Shown in pieces: positions 17,047-26,574 of a DNA stretch of 64,000 nt. The position numbers and the translations under genes are program-made. Source of the stretch: Henriciella sp. (GTDB taxonomy: Bacteria > Pseudomonadota > Alphaproteobacteria > Caulobacterales > Hyphomonadaceae); NCBI GenBank assembly GCA_013214545.1, contig JABSQB010000004.1, forward strand, positions 62,001-126,000. The letters run 5' to 3'. The notes under the pieces were generated by a model. That model did no database searches. It had not been told where the DNA came from and saw nothing but the letters and a program-made list of their open reading frames with translations. Position 1 is the stretch's first letter. Each line of letters starts with the position of its first letter.

Positions 17047-17583
17047 TCAGACGCGCAGCCCGGTCTTCTCTCGATAGATAGTAAGGAGATCGAGCTGGCT
17101 CGGCGTCGGGTCGCCTTCAGCTTCAGAGACCGTCACCAGCATGCCATCGAGATCGACGAGTTCCTTATTGGTCATGCCAGGGCTTTTGCGAACAAAATCC
17201 GTCATTTTCGACATCACCACATGGCTTGCCCCACCATTGCGGGAGAGCCACCCAGATTGGGTAATCAGCGCATTTGCGTCGCCTTCGGGGAATTCAAAAT
17301 GATGCATGATCTCGACGCGAATGGCGGCTTCCTGTTTTTCCGTCAGGGTACCGCGGGCCTGCGCGATTTCGAGCATCAGGATCGTGGCCGCTTCGCGCGG
17401 ATCGTCGACGGTCGCGAGCCCGGCTTTGCCAGACTTGCTCTTGAACCGCATCTTGCGCGGCAGGTTGGCGACGGTCTCGGCCACCTTGCGACCGTCCCGC
17501 GCCACTTCCCGCAGCATTTTCAGGCGCCAGTACCAGACCACGATAAAGCCCAGTATCCCAAGCAGCGCGACGATGATGTGCAT
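17047..17583 (-). CDS. Membrane-anchored TerB-like protein
   Basis: The 178-residue protein has one N-terminal transmembrane helix (IIVALLGILGFIVVWYW) and a soluble helical domain with DDPREAATILMLEIAQARGTLTEKQ near residues 60-84, which resembles the TerB/tellurite-resistance-like fold. It ends with basic and acidic helices. No tellurite cluster is nearby, so no such role is implied. It is divergent from the YjbR-like gene. Confidence 0.6.
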   Translation of the reverse strand: MHIIVALLGILGFIVVWYWRLKMLREVARDGRKVAETVANLPRKMRFKSKSGKAGLATVDDPREAATILMLEIAQARGTLTEKQEAAIRVEIMHHFEFPEGDANALITQSGWLSRNGGASHVVMSKMTDFVRKSPGMTNKELVDLDGMLVTVSEAEGDPTPSQLDLLTIYREKTGLRV

Positions 17584-17668
17584 GAGTTGCCCCTCATTGG
17601 CGTTAAGTTACCGTAACCTCAAACCGGCGATGATTGAAGTGGAGTCTATTCCTTGTCATGGTCATTTT

Positions 17669-18034
17669 ATGACCCTCGATGAGTATAATGATTTTTGTCA
17701 GTCCCTCACTGCAACCTCTCGCGTGGTTCAGTGGGGCGGCAGTCATGTCTGGAAAGTCGGTGGCAAGGTCTTCGCGATTGCCGGATGGGGCGATGAGGAT
17801 TTCTTCGCGGTGACGTTTAAAGTCACGCCGCTGTCGTTTGAAATCTTGCAGGAACAGCCGGGTCTGCGCCCTGCCCCATATCTTGCGTCGCGCGGCATGA
17901 AATGGATCCAGCACTATGCCGATCCGGGGCTCAAGGATGGTGATCTCAAAGCCTATATTGAAACAAGCCACCGGCTTGTGGCCGATGGCTTGTCCAAGAA
18001 AAAGCAGAGAGAGCTTGGATTGCTCGTGGTCTGA
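17669..18034 (+). CDS. MmcQ/YjbR family protein
   Basis: The 121-residue product begins MTLDEYNDFCQSLTATS and contains WKVGGKVFAIAGW and FKVTPLSFEILQEQPGLRPAPYLASRG, which together match the MmcQ/YjbR family, a CyaY-like fold suggested to bind DNA. Neither start has a good ribosome binding site; the ATG at 17669 matches the family start, and an ATG at 17630 would add 13 residues. The gene ends against the PQQ dehydrogenase stop with no spacing. Confidence 0.78.
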   Translation: MTLDEYNDFCQSLTATSRVVQWGGSHVWKVGGKVFAIAGWGDEDFFAVTFKVTPLSFEILQEQPGLRPAPYLASRGMKWIQHYADPGLKDGDLKAYIETSHRLVADGLSKKKQRELGLLVV

Positions 18035-20218
18035 CTAAGGCGTGCCACCGCCAGCATCGGCTGACAGGCTTTCGGGATTATGCGCCTGCAAAATGACATA
18101 GGCGCGGATCGCCTCGACATCCTCTTCGCTCAAGACATCTGCAAATGATACCATGCCGATCGATTGCAGGTTGCCATCGACCACGACGCCCTTCCAAGCC
18201 TCGGCGCTGGATGTGTAGCTGGACCATCTGAGATCCGGCAGTATCCCAGCGCTCGCGGCAAACGCGCCGTGGCAGACGCCGCAATTGCGCGCATAATGAA
18301 CCAGGCCTTCGGCAATCTGCTCGTCGGTTCCGAACTCATCTGCCTTCGGCGTAGGTTCGACCAGTGCGATGTCGATATCGGCGATCTCACCTTCGCCGCC
18401 CAGTTTGAACGTCACGACCTTACCGACCGATGGGGGCACCGCTTCTGGCGCGGCGAGACCGCCCGCTGTCAGCAAATAGGCCGAGCCCCAGCCCGTGGTG
18501 ATGGTGACATATTGCTCGCCATCAATTTCGAACGTCCCGGGCCCGGACGCGGCACCAGATTTGACATCCGCTGTCCACAATTCCTCGCCGGTAGCGGCGT
18601 TATAGGCCGAGAATTCGCCATTGAGCTTGCCTTGGAAGACAAGGCCGCCCGCTGTCGACAAGACGCCGCCATTCCAGGGGCCTGCATGTTCCACAGTCCA
18701 GCGCGCTTCGTTCGCGACAGGGTCCCAGGCTATTAGACGGCCCTTCAATCCTGAACGCAGGAATCTCGTTAGCTCGCCTGGCAAGACGGGCGGCACGCCC
18801 GCCGCGAAGTCTGCGCCGGTGTTCCATTTTGCCGAGTCGTCCTGGAACCGTGGGTCGGTGCCATAGGCTTGCGGGATCTCTTGCGCCGGAACATAGGCGA
18901 GCCCGACATCGGGATTGAACGCCATGGGATGCCAGTTATGTCCGCCAAGCGGGCCAGGCGTCTGCAGATACGGGATCTCGGCATAACGCGCATCCGGCAC
19001 TTCAATCGGGCGACCCTCGTCCGTCAGCCCCGTCGCCCAGTTCATCGGCACGTAGTTATTGCCCGAGATGAATTCGCCCGTGGCCGCGTCTATGACATAG
19101 AAGAAGCCATTCTTCGGCGCTTGCATAACAACGCGGCGATCCGCGCCGTCGTCGCCGACGGGCAAGTCAGCAATGATCAGGGTCTGCGTGGCCGTATAAT
19201 CCCAATTGTCGCCGGGCGTGGTTTGGAAGTGCCACTTGTATTCGCCGCTATCGGCGTCGACAGCGACAATTGAAGACAGGAAGAGGTTGTCGAGCCCGGA
19301 TGGATCGCGCAGGCGTTGGTTCCACGGAGACCCATTTCCGACCCCGAAAATGACGCTGTCATTGACCTCGTCATAGATGATCGAATCCCATACGGTGCCG
19401 CCGCCGCCATCAGTTTTCCAGGCCCCGGTATCACCCCAGGTGACATTGCCAACTTGCTCAAAGGCGCTGTCTGAGGCGGCGCCATCAGGTTGTTTGTCCG
19501 CGCTCGGCACAGTGTAGAAACGCCAGATCAGATCGCCTGTATCAGCATCGAGGGCGTTCAGGTAACCGCGGACGCCGAGCTCAGCGCCGCCATTACCAAT
19601 CAGGACTTTGCCATCAACCACGCGCGGGGCGCCGGTAATCGTGTAGGGCTTGGACTGATCCACGGTGACTTTCGACCAGATCACCTCGCCAGTCTTGGCA
19701 TCGAGCGCTTCCACCCGGCCATCAATCACGCCGAGATAGACCCGGCCTTCATAGACCGCGACACCGCGATTGACGACATCACAGCACGCATTGACGCCGA
19801 CGGCGCGGTCGACATCCGGGTCATAGACCCAAAGCTCCTCGCCGGTTTTTGCATCCAGCGCATAGACCACCGACCAAGCGGAAGTGACGTACATCGTTCC
19901 GTCAATCACGATGGGCGTGGACTCGACGCCCCGATTTGTCGCTAAATCATAGGTCCACGCGATGCCAAGGTCGGCGACGTTCTCAGCTGTTATTCCGGTC
20001 AGCGGGGAGTGCCGCGTTTCTTCGCGATCGAAGCCATAACTCAACCATTCTTCTGGCGTCGCGGCCGCATTGTCCAAGCGATCGTCCGTCACGTCGGCAA
20101 AGATCGCAGTTTCAGCGTCTGCGCCGGGGGTTGGCGTGTCAGACTCCTGCCCGCCAGAGCAAGCTGATAAAGCAATCGCAGATGCAGCCGCCAAGGCCGC
20201 CAAATGAAGCGGTTTCAT
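18035..20218 (-). CDS. Lipoprotein PQQ-dependent alcohol dehydrogenase with cytochrome c domain
   Basis: The 727-residue quinohaemoprotein oxidises an alcohol in the periplasm and passes electrons to its own heme. The precursor has a lipobox (AIALSAC, Cys20). The eight-bladed propeller contains the vicinal disulfide ACCDVV, repeated W-docking motifs such as ALDAKTGEVIW, and the catalytic region WDYTATQ. The residue two after that Asp is Thr, not Asp, so this looks calcium- rather than lanthanide-dependent. The C-terminal cytochrome c has CGVCH at 646-650 and a likely Met689 ligand. The start at 20218 has GAGGAT 7 bp upstream. No PQQ genes are in the window. Confidence 0.88.
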   Translation of the reverse strand: MKPLHLAALAAASAIALSACSGGQESDTPTPGADAETAIFADVTDDRLDNAAATPEEWLSYGFDREETRHSPLTGITAENVADLGIAWTYDLATNRGVESTPIVIDGTMYVTSAWSVVYALDAKTGEELWVYDPDVDRAVGVNACCDVVNRGVAVYEGRVYLGVIDGRVEALDAKTGEVIWSKVTVDQSKPYTITGAPRVVDGKVLIGNGGAELGVRGYLNALDADTGDLIWRFYTVPSADKQPDGAASDSAFEQVGNVTWGDTGAWKTDGGGGTVWDSIIYDEVNDSVIFGVGNGSPWNQRLRDPSGLDNLFLSSIVAVDADSGEYKWHFQTTPGDNWDYTATQTLIIADLPVGDDGADRRVVMQAPKNGFFYVIDAATGEFISGNNYVPMNWATGLTDEGRPIEVPDARYAEIPYLQTPGPLGGHNWHPMAFNPDVGLAYVPAQEIPQAYGTDPRFQDDSAKWNTGADFAAGVPPVLPGELTRFLRSGLKGRLIAWDPVANEARWTVEHAGPWNGGVLSTAGGLVFQGKLNGEFSAYNAATGEELWTADVKSGAASGPGTFEIDGEQYVTITTGWGSAYLLTAGGLAAPEAVPPSVGKVVTFKLGGEGEIADIDIALVEPTPKADEFGTDEQIAEGLVHYARNCGVCHGAFAASAGILPDLRWSSYTSSAEAWKGVVVDGNLQSIGMVSFADVLSEEDVEAIRAYVILQAHNPESLSADAGGGTP

Positions 20219-20428
20219 GTTCGAAATCCTCGTTTCCTCACTCAAGATCAGCGACTTGCGCGCTGTTTCGAATTTCAGACTAGGCAAATTGGACTTTGTG
20301 TCGAGGCTGGACGCGGGGGAAAGTTAGGGTGAAAGCCCTAGGGGGCCAATTTTGCTGACAAAAATGTGGTGTCTACGACGACGCGCCTTATATCTGCCGA
20401 AGAAGCCGACAGGATGCGGGGTGCTGCC
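20219..20428. promoter_or_regulatory. Divergent promoter region with TAGGG-N6-CCCTA dyad
   Basis: This 210-bp spacer separates the PQQ dehydrogenase from the APC permease. It holds a dyad TAGGG (20325-20329), 6-bp spacer, CCCTA (20336-20340), inside a G-rich stretch. It may be a regulator site for either gene. Confidence 0.4.
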
Positions 20429-22504
20429 ATGGCGGAAGAGAACAAGCTGAAGAAGAATCTGACGCTGTTTGATGTCTATGCTGTATCGACCGGAGCCATG
20501 TTCAGCTCCGGTTTCTTTCTGCTTCCGGGGATTGCTGCAAGCTATACGGGCGACTCTGTCTATCTGGCGTATTTGCTTGCCGGTTTCCTGATTATTCCCG
20601 CCATGCTGTGTATGGCAGAGCTTTCAACCGCGATGCCGAAAGCGGGCGGGACGTACTACTTTCTCGATCGCGCTCTGGGCCCTCTGTTTGGGACGATTGG
20701 CGGCCTCGGATCATGGGTCGCCGTGGTGTTCAAAAGCGCCTTCGCTTTGGTCGGGATGGGCGCTTACCTAAGCTTGTATCTGAATGTCCCGATCCTCGTC
20801 CTGGCAGTGATATTGACCCTCGTTTTTGGGTTCATCAACGCATTTGGGGCCAAGGAAACAACCTTCCTGCAGCGCCTGCTCGTATCCACGCTCGTCGTCA
20901 TTCTTGCCGCCTTTGTCATCCTGGGTCTGACCCATACAGGGGTTGCGGATGGCTTGCGCCCAAATCAGCAGACGCAGCCTTTCTTTACCGCGGGCACGGT
21001 CGGGTTCGTCGCCACGATCGGGCTTGTCTTCGTTTCTTATGCTGGCCTCACCAAGGTCGCGAGCGTGGCAGAGGAAGTTCAAAGCCCAGACCGGAACATC
21101 CCCCTCGGAATGGTGCTGTCTTTGCTGACCGCGACAGCAATCTACACATTGGGCTTGATCGTGATCATCGCCATCCTGCCAATTGAGAGCCTGTATGGCA
21201 GTTTAACCCCTGTGGCGGATGCGGGCCGGCAGTTTGTCGGCGACTGGCCGTTCGACCTTGGCGTCATCCTGATCGTCGTCTCGGCGATTGCGGCTTTTGC
21301 TTCAACCGGGAATGCAGGGATCATGTCAGCCAGCCGCTATCCCTATGCGATGGCGAAAGACAAGCTCCTGCCAGAGCGATTTGCGGCCATCGGCCGGTTT
21401 GGAACACCGGTCTTCTCAATTGCCGTCACCACGCTCAGCATGATCGCGGTCTTGCTTCTGTTTGACGTGGAAGCGGTCGCCAAACTCGCCAGCGCCTTTC
21501 AGTTGTTCCTGTTTGGCCTCGTCAGCGTTGCGGTGATCGTCATGCGGGAAAGTCGCATTGCGACGTATCAGCCGGGCTACCGCCTGCCTTTCTATCCGTG
21601 GTTGCCTATTCTCGGCATTCTGGTCTCGTTTTGGTTGATCGTAGAAATGGGCATTCTGGCGATTGGCTTTACTGGCATGCTGACCATTGCCTGCGCGCTC
21701 TGGTTCCAGTTCTACGCGTCTGGCCAATTGGCGCGCCGCGGTGCGATCTATCACGTCCACGAGCGGCTCGGACAGATGCGCTATGAAGGGCTCGAACGCG
21801 AGCTGATGACGATTATTCACGACCGGACGCAGAAACAGAACCTGACTTATGAAGCACTGATTGCACGCTGCGTTGTGCACACCTATTCGCACGGGGTCTA
21901 TTCGCGCGAAATGCTGATCGATGAAGCCAAGAATATCGGCCACAGCGCGTTCGGGATTGAGGAAGAGGTGATGGACAGTGTGTTCAATACGGGCACCGCC
22001 ACGCTTCACCCACTCAGCGACCGGGTTTTACTCGCTTACCGGAGCCATGACGGGCTCGAGAGTCCGGAACTGGTTGTATTCCGTTTCTCTGCCAATGCCG
22101 CAATCGACATGTCCGAAGCCAAGGACGTTCACACGATCATGATGCTGATCTGTCCGCACCGACCGGCCGGTCTCGACCTGCGTCTGGCCGGGCACCTCGC
22201 CGAAGTTGTGCAATCCTTTGATTTCGAGCGCCGCTGGTTATCTGCGAAGACGGACAAGGAAATGAATGAGATCCTGATGCGGGACGATCACTTCCTGCAC
22301 GCGCCTATTTCAGACCTCGGCAACCTCGCAGATTATGTTGGTCAGCCCCTGGGCGAGATTGATTTGCCGGGCAGCTGCCTGATCGCGATCATTGAGCGCG
22401 ATGGCGACATTATCATTGCCGCTCCAAAAGAAGTGCTGCAGCCGGGGGATCATGTCGCGGTTATTGGTGAGCCAGAAGACCTAACTGCCCTCGTCAAAGG
22501 CTAA
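20429..22504 (+). CDS. APC family permease with cytosolic EIIA-like and TrkA-C-like domains
   Basis: The 691-residue protein has about twelve transmembrane helices in residues 20-440, with the amino acid-polyamine-organocation signature near the N-terminus (YAVSTGAMFSSGFFLLPG) and a TYYFLDRALG loop. The last 240 residues are soluble: an EIIA/USP-like region (FNTGTATLHPLSDRVLLAY) and a TrkA-C-like end (IIAAPKEVLQPGDHVAVIG). Such tails usually sense ligands and gate transport. I chose the ATG at 20429; the frame is open from a GTG at 20366, which would add 21 residues. The substrate is unknown. It overlaps the convergent pyrF by 4 bp. Confidence 0.8.
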   Translation: MAEENKLKKNLTLFDVYAVSTGAMFSSGFFLLPGIAASYTGDSVYLAYLLAGFLIIPAMLCMAELSTAMPKAGGTYYFLDRALGPLFGTIGGLGSWVAVVFKSAFALVGMGAYLSLYLNVPILVLAVILTLVFGFINAFGAKETTFLQRLLVSTLVVILAAFVILGLTHTGVADGLRPNQQTQPFFTAGTVGFVATIGLVFVSYAGLTKVASVAEEVQSPDRNIPLGMVLSLLTATAIYTLGLIVIIAILPIESLYGSLTPVADAGRQFVGDWPFDLGVILIVVSAIAAFASTGNAGIMSASRYPYAMAKDKLLPERFAAIGRFGTPVFSIAVTTLSMIAVLLLFDVEAVAKLASAFQLFLFGLVSVAVIVMRESRIATYQPGYRLPFYPWLPILGILVSFWLIVEMGILAIGFTGMLTIACALWFQFYASGQLARRGAIYHVHERLGQMRYEGLERELMTIIHDRTQKQNLTYEALIARCVVHTYSHGVYSREMLIDEAKNIGHSAFGIEEEVMDSVFNTGTATLHPLSDRVLLAYRSHDGLESPELVVFRFSANAAIDMSEAKDVHTIMMLICPHRPAGLDLRLAGHLAEVVQSFDFERRWLSAKTDKEMNEILMRDDHFLHAPISDLGNLADYVGQPLGEIDLPGSCLIAIIERDGDIIIAAPKEVLQPGDHVAVIGEPEDLTALVKG

Positions 22505-23388
22505 GAGACTAGAGTCACCTGGCTGAGGTCGGCTTGGGCCGCATCGATCGCTTCTTCGACGATGTGCTGCCAGTCATTCACAGTTTCCGCATTTTCAGAT
22601 CCGGCCGGGAACGTCACCGATCTTGAGGCATTGACGCAGCCGCCTTCGGGCTGGTTGGCGCCGATCCTGGAGGGCACAAACCCTGTCATTGCCGCTGCTG
22701 CGCCAGCACCTTGCGCGCCATAGCCTGGGACCAGGAACAAGGCGTCAGGTGCGAGGTTTCGCAGCGTGCGGGCCTCCTCTGGCCCGGTTGCGCCGGTGAC
22801 CAGCATCAAGCCGGACCAGCCGCTTTCGCCTTTCAGGCGTTCGATCATCGGTGCCAGGCTTTCGACCACGCGGGCATAAAGCGGGGCGCCTTCCAGATCT
22901 TTCGCCTGATAGTCCGCGCTACCGGGATTGCTGGTTCGCGCCAGCACGATGACGCCTTTTCCGGACGCTTCCGCGGTCCGAACATGCGGCTCCAGCGTAT
23001 CGAGACCCATATAGGGATTTACCGTCAACGCATCGCAGGCGAACGGAGAGTCTGATGCCAGATAAGCTTGCGCATAACCTTCCGCAGTTGAGCCTATGTC
23101 GCCGCGTTTGGCGTCCAGGAGTACCATAAGGCCTTGATCCTTTGCCGCCGCACACACGTTGGCGAGCGCCCGCATGCCTTGCCAGCCATGGCGTTCGAAC
23201 AGGCCGGCTTGCGGCTTTACGATACCGGCGCGCCCTGCAGCAGCTTTAACCACTGCGATGCCCCATTTCTCGAGGCCTTCGGGCGTATCACCGCCAAACA
23301 ATTGAGGGATGCGCCCGGCATGCGGATCGATACCGACACAAAGCGGGCCATTCGCGCGTGTAACGGCGATTAGTCTATCAGCGAACAT
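22501..23388 (-). CDS. pyrF: Orotidine-5'-phosphate decarboxylase, type 2
   Basis: The 295-residue enzyme makes UMP from OMP, the last step of de novo pyrimidine synthesis. The active-site motif is LLDAKRGDIGSTAEGYA near residues 90-106, with the first Asp/Lys set typical of the type 2 (longer) family, and ARTSNPGS and PGYGAQGAG mark the phosphate-binding end. GAGGAG lies 8 bp upstream, inside the end of the protease gene, so it is probably read from the same transcript. Confidence 0.92.
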   Translation of the reverse strand: MFADRLIAVTRANGPLCVGIDPHAGRIPQLFGGDTPEGLEKWGIAVVKAAAGRAGIVKPQAGLFERHGWQGMRALANVCAAAKDQGLMVLLDAKRGDIGSTAEGYAQAYLASDSPFACDALTVNPYMGLDTLEPHVRTAEASGKGVIVLARTSNPGSADYQAKDLEGAPLYARVVESLAPMIERLKGESGWSGLMLVTGATGPEEARTLRNLAPDALFLVPGYGAQGAGAAAAMTGFVPSRIGANQPEGGCVNASRSVTFPAGSENAETVNDWQHIVEEAIDAAQADLSQVTLVS

Positions 23389-23393
23389 GTGGA

Positions 23394-24218
23394 TTACTCC
23401 TCAACGCTGCAGGCGACTTTGACGACTTGCAGGTTTCGGCGGGCGTGGTCGGCTTCGTGTCCATAGGTTTCTTTGGAGAAATTGCGCGGCGTTTCGCCAA
23501 TGGTTTCAGCGCCTGTGGCTTTGATGAACTTTGCCACGGTTTCTGGCGCCGCGGTATAGATACGTCCCCGCCGGGCGCTCTCGGCCACGATCACACCGCG
23601 CACATTACCTTCCTGATCATAGACTGGACCACCACTGAGACCCCCCAGCGAGCCGAGCAAACCCCGTGTCCGTCCCGTCTCAGCCCATGCAAGTACCGAC
23701 TCGCTGTTCGACCGTTGGCCGCGTGAGATCAGGTTTGACCGCGCCATCAAGCGCGATGCCGCTTCGCCGGGACGACCCTGGGGGTAGCCGACATGAAAGC
23801 CATAGGTGCCGATGCGCAGGTCGCTCTCAGTGTTCAGCGGCGCAGGGTTTGGGCTCGACTCGGTTTCGATCAGGGCGAGATCATACTTTTCAGAAATCGT
23901 CACGCTGCGGGCCGGAGCGTATTGGCCCGGCGCAACCAGCAAGGATACATCTGCGCAACCATCGACGACATGCCGGGCGGTCAGCCATTGGCCGCCATCA
24001 TTGATCGCGAAGGCAGTACCGATGCCACTCTTGGGCGCGGTGACTTGCACCAGGACACGTTCGTCAAAGGCGGAAGGTGGCGGCAGCATCGCGCCTTCCT
24101 GCTGGATCGCCTCGGGCGGCGGCGGCGGGGCGTCGTCTGAGCCTTCAGAGAAGACTGCCCAGAGCACGACGCCAAGCGCCAGGGCATAGAGTATCCAGTC
24201 CGGTATCCATCTCAGCAC
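23394..24218 (-). CDS. Membrane-anchored trypsin-like serine protease
   Basis: The 274-residue product starts with GTG and has one membrane helix (ILYALALGVVLWAVF, residues 9-23), a proline-rich linker and a chymotrypsin-fold domain. The catalytic triad is readable: His83 in TARHVVDG, Asp113 in KYDLALIE and Ser195 in GGLSGGPVYD. No PDZ domain is present, unlike DegP/DegS. It is likely a periplasmic, membrane-tethered protease. DUF350 lies 15 bp upstream and pyrF 5 bp downstream. Confidence 0.87.
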   Translation of the reverse strand: MLRWIPDWILYALALGVVLWAVFSEGSDDAPPPPPEAIQQEGAMLPPPSAFDERVLVQVTAPKSGIGTAFAINDGGQWLTARHVVDGCADVSLLVAPGQYAPARSVTISEKYDLALIETESSPNPAPLNTESDLRIGTYGFHVGYPQGRPGEAASRLMARSNLISRGQRSNSESVLAWAETGRTRGLLGSLGGLSGGPVYDQEGNVRGVIVAESARRGRIYTAAPETVAKFIKATGAETIGETPRNFSKETYGHEADHARRNLQVVKVACSVEE

Positions 24219-24233
24219 GTGCCGAAATCCTTC

Positions 24234-24665
24234 CTATACGCGCCCGATATTCGGGTCCCACAAGCCCGCAGCCAAAATCATCGCGGCGGCCAGTTTGGCG
24301 GCGATGAGAACGATCGCTGCGCCCGCTTCGTCATTTTGTATGCGTGTCGGAATATCGCGCAAAATCATGTCGATAATACGATAGGTCAAAAGCTGAAGCA
24401 GCAAGGCCACCATGCCCCAGAGCAGGAGGTCGAGCAGGGTCAGGCTGGAGGCAAGGCACGAAGCGATCGGAATCGCGAGGCCGGCAATTGCACCGGACAA
24501 AGCAAGCCCAGCGGCCCCGTTTCCGCCGCGCACGAGTGCCAATTCCTTCCACGGTGTCAGAAGAATATAGATCGTGCTCGCCAGCACCAACATAATGCCA
24601 GCGGTTCCCGTCATCAGAAGAAAATCAGGGAAGCCCTGGCGAAAAGATTCAAGCGTTGCCGACAT
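24234..24665 (-). CDS. DUF350 membrane protein
   Basis: The 143-residue protein has four predicted transmembrane helices with small residues in the second pair (GAAGLALSGAIAGLAIPIA), the layout of DUF350 proteins. DUF350 proteins are small integral membrane proteins of unknown function. It is the first gene of the DUF350-protease-pyrF unit and its start is 80 bp from the divergent 3-hydroxybutyrate dehydrogenase start. Confidence 0.8.
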   Translation of the reverse strand: MSATLESFRQGFPDFLLMTGTAGIMLVLASTIYILLTPWKELALVRGGNGAAGLALSGAIAGLAIPIASCLASSLTLLDLLLWGMVALLLQLLTYRIIDMILRDIPTRIQNDEAGAAIVLIAAKLAAAMILAAGLWDPNIGRV

Positions 24666-24745
24666 CGTTTAAACTCTTGCCTGTTAAGCCACCCGCAAAT
24701 GCTCTAACCAAGGCCGCTCACGCACTCAAGGCAGAAGGACTAAAA

Positions 24746-25528
24746 ATGCTCAAAGGAAAAACGGCTTTGATCACGGGGTCGACGAGCGGGATTGGGCTCG
24801 GCATCGCAAAATCACTGGCAGAACAGGGCGCTGACGTGGTGTTAAGCGGTCTGGCGACTGACGAGGAGGTTGATCAACTGAAAGCTGAATTTCAGGATAC
24901 CTTTGGCGTGAAGGTCGGATTCTCCGGCGCGAACCTCACAGATCCAGACGCCATCGAAGGTCTGATGGGCTATGTTGCCCGCGATTTCGGCGGCGCTGAT
25001 ATTCTGGTCAACAATGCTGGCGTCCAGCATGTCTCGCCGATCGAAGACTTTCCGGTGGCGCGCTGGGATCTGATTATCGCGCTTAATCTATCGGCCGCTT
25101 TCCACACCACTCGCATGGCAATTTCTGGCATGAAGGAAAAGGGTTGGGGGCGGATCATCAACACAGCGTCTGCGCACGCGCTTGTCGCCTCGCCCTATAA
25201 ATCCGCCTATGTCGCCGCCAAGCACGGCATTGCTGGTCTTACCAAGGTGGTCGCCCTGGAAGGGGCCGAGCATGGTGTGCGCTGCAATGCGATTTGCCCG
25301 GGCTATGTCTACACGCCGTTGGTGGAGGGCCAGGTCGCTGATACGGCAAAAGCGCGCGGGATTTCCGAAGAAGAGGTCAAGCGCGATGTGTTGCTGGCGG
25401 CGCAACCGACAAAGGAATTCGTCACCACAGAGCAGATTGGGGCATTTGCGAGCTTCCTCTGCTCGCCCGGAGCGGACGGGATCAATGGCGCAATTCTGAG
25501 TATGGACGGTGGCTGGGTCGCCCAATAA
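24746..25528 (+). CDS. bdhA: 3-hydroxybutyrate dehydrogenase
   Basis: The 260-residue SDR interconverts 3-hydroxybutyrate and acetoacetate, linking polyhydroxybutyrate and acetyl-CoA metabolism. Motifs in order are TGSTSGIGLGIA (9-20), NNAGVQHVSPIEDFP, the catalytic SAHALVASPYKSAYVAAKHG with Ser, Tyr and Lys, and the characteristic ICPGYVYTPLVE and ISEEEVKRDVLLAAQPTKEFVTTEQIG segments of this family. AAGGA is 6 bp from the ATG. The phytanoyl dioxygenase-like gene follows 9 bp later. Confidence 0.9.
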   Translation: MLKGKTALITGSTSGIGLGIAKSLAEQGADVVLSGLATDEEVDQLKAEFQDTFGVKVGFSGANLTDPDAIEGLMGYVARDFGGADILVNNAGVQHVSPIEDFPVARWDLIIALNLSAAFHTTRMAISGMKEKGWGRIINTASAHALVASPYKSAYVAAKHGIAGLTKVVALEGAEHGVRCNAICPGYVYTPLVEGQVADTAKARGISEEEVKRDVLLAAQPTKEFVTTEQIGAFASFLCSPGADGINGAILSMDGGWVAQ

Positions 25529-25537
25529 AGTCGCTGG

Positions 25538-26455
25538 ATGAGCCAGAGACACACAGACCAACAAGTAGCGCAGTGGCACCGTGATGGCGCGGTCCTACTC
25601 GACCAGTTTTTGACAGCTGAAGAAGTTGCGCCCTGTTTCGAAGATATGCGCGCGCTCTATGGAGACAAGGCACCGGATATCTCGCAAACCCGGAATGACG
25701 ATCATGGCGGCCAGGTCGGCACGTTCAGCCTCGATCAGTTCCGCAACAACGAAGATATGCCGTTCAACTGCTCGCCAGCCCTAAATCTGATTGGCCTGCA
25801 CCCCGCTTTCATCGCCATGGCCAAGGCGGCTTTGGGCAGCGATGATGTGCGCCTGTATCAGTCGCATACATGGGCAAAGTATACCGGCGCAGCCGACTAT
25901 GAGCAGCCGTTTCATTGCGATTTCAAGAACCACACTTTGACGGTCCCGTCTGAAAACGCTGACGGGCGGACCGTCAATTTCATGATCTATCTCACCGACG
26001 TGACCGAGGCAGATGGCGCCATCGCCTATGTCCCGCTGCCTGATAGTGACCCGATCACAGGCCCAAACCGCGCGATGTTTCTCGACACCGATCTCGAGAC
26101 GCAGCAGCGCCTGAAGCAGGTGGAAAAGCGCGGCGTCGGCAAGGCGGGGTCAGTGTTTGCCTATGGGATTGATGTATATCACCGCGGGATGAACCTGACG
26201 GTGCCAAACGGCTATCGCTACACGCTGACCGCCAGCTATAAGGCGGCGGGCAATGATATGATTGGCTGGTCGGCCTGGCCGCATTCCTTCATGAAGCCGT
26301 GGTATCTTCTGATCAATAATGCGACGCCGGAACAGCTGGCTTGCCTGGGCATCCCGCGGCCGGGGGATGCTTTCTGGACGGAGCGGACCCTGGAGCGCGC
26401 AAAGCTGCGCTGGCCCGACTGGGATATGGCTGAGTATTGCGCGGCTGCCGCATAG
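25538..26455 (+). CDS. Phytanoyl-CoA dioxygenase-like Fe(II)/2-oxoglutarate enzyme
   Basis: This 305-residue protein has the PhyH-type jelly-roll iron site: FHCDF gives the H-x-D pair near residue 127 and YHRGMN the distal His near residue 214. Members hydroxylate alkyl chains or small molecules with 2-oxoglutarate and O2. The C-terminus is Trp/Pro-rich and differs from the short members. It is probably cotranscribed with bdhA (9-bp gap). The substrate cannot be inferred. Confidence 0.82.
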   Translation: MSQRHTDQQVAQWHRDGAVLLDQFLTAEEVAPCFEDMRALYGDKAPDISQTRNDDHGGQVGTFSLDQFRNNEDMPFNCSPALNLIGLHPAFIAMAKAALGSDDVRLYQSHTWAKYTGAADYEQPFHCDFKNHTLTVPSENADGRTVNFMIYLTDVTEADGAIAYVPLPDSDPITGPNRAMFLDTDLETQQRLKQVEKRGVGKAGSVFAYGIDVYHRGMNLTVPNGYRYTLTASYKAAGNDMIGWSAWPHSFMKPWYLLINNATPEQLACLGIPRPGDAFWTERTLERAKLRWPDWDMAEYCAAAA

Positions 26456-26574
26456 GTGCTGCCATGTGCAGCAAATTGCTGCATCAGCCGCGTATTTCGA
26501 TTGATCTCAAATAGGTTATTCGCTAGCGAACCTGTGAACGCGGTTTTTGCCGGGCAACCTTGAGAGAGACAGCC

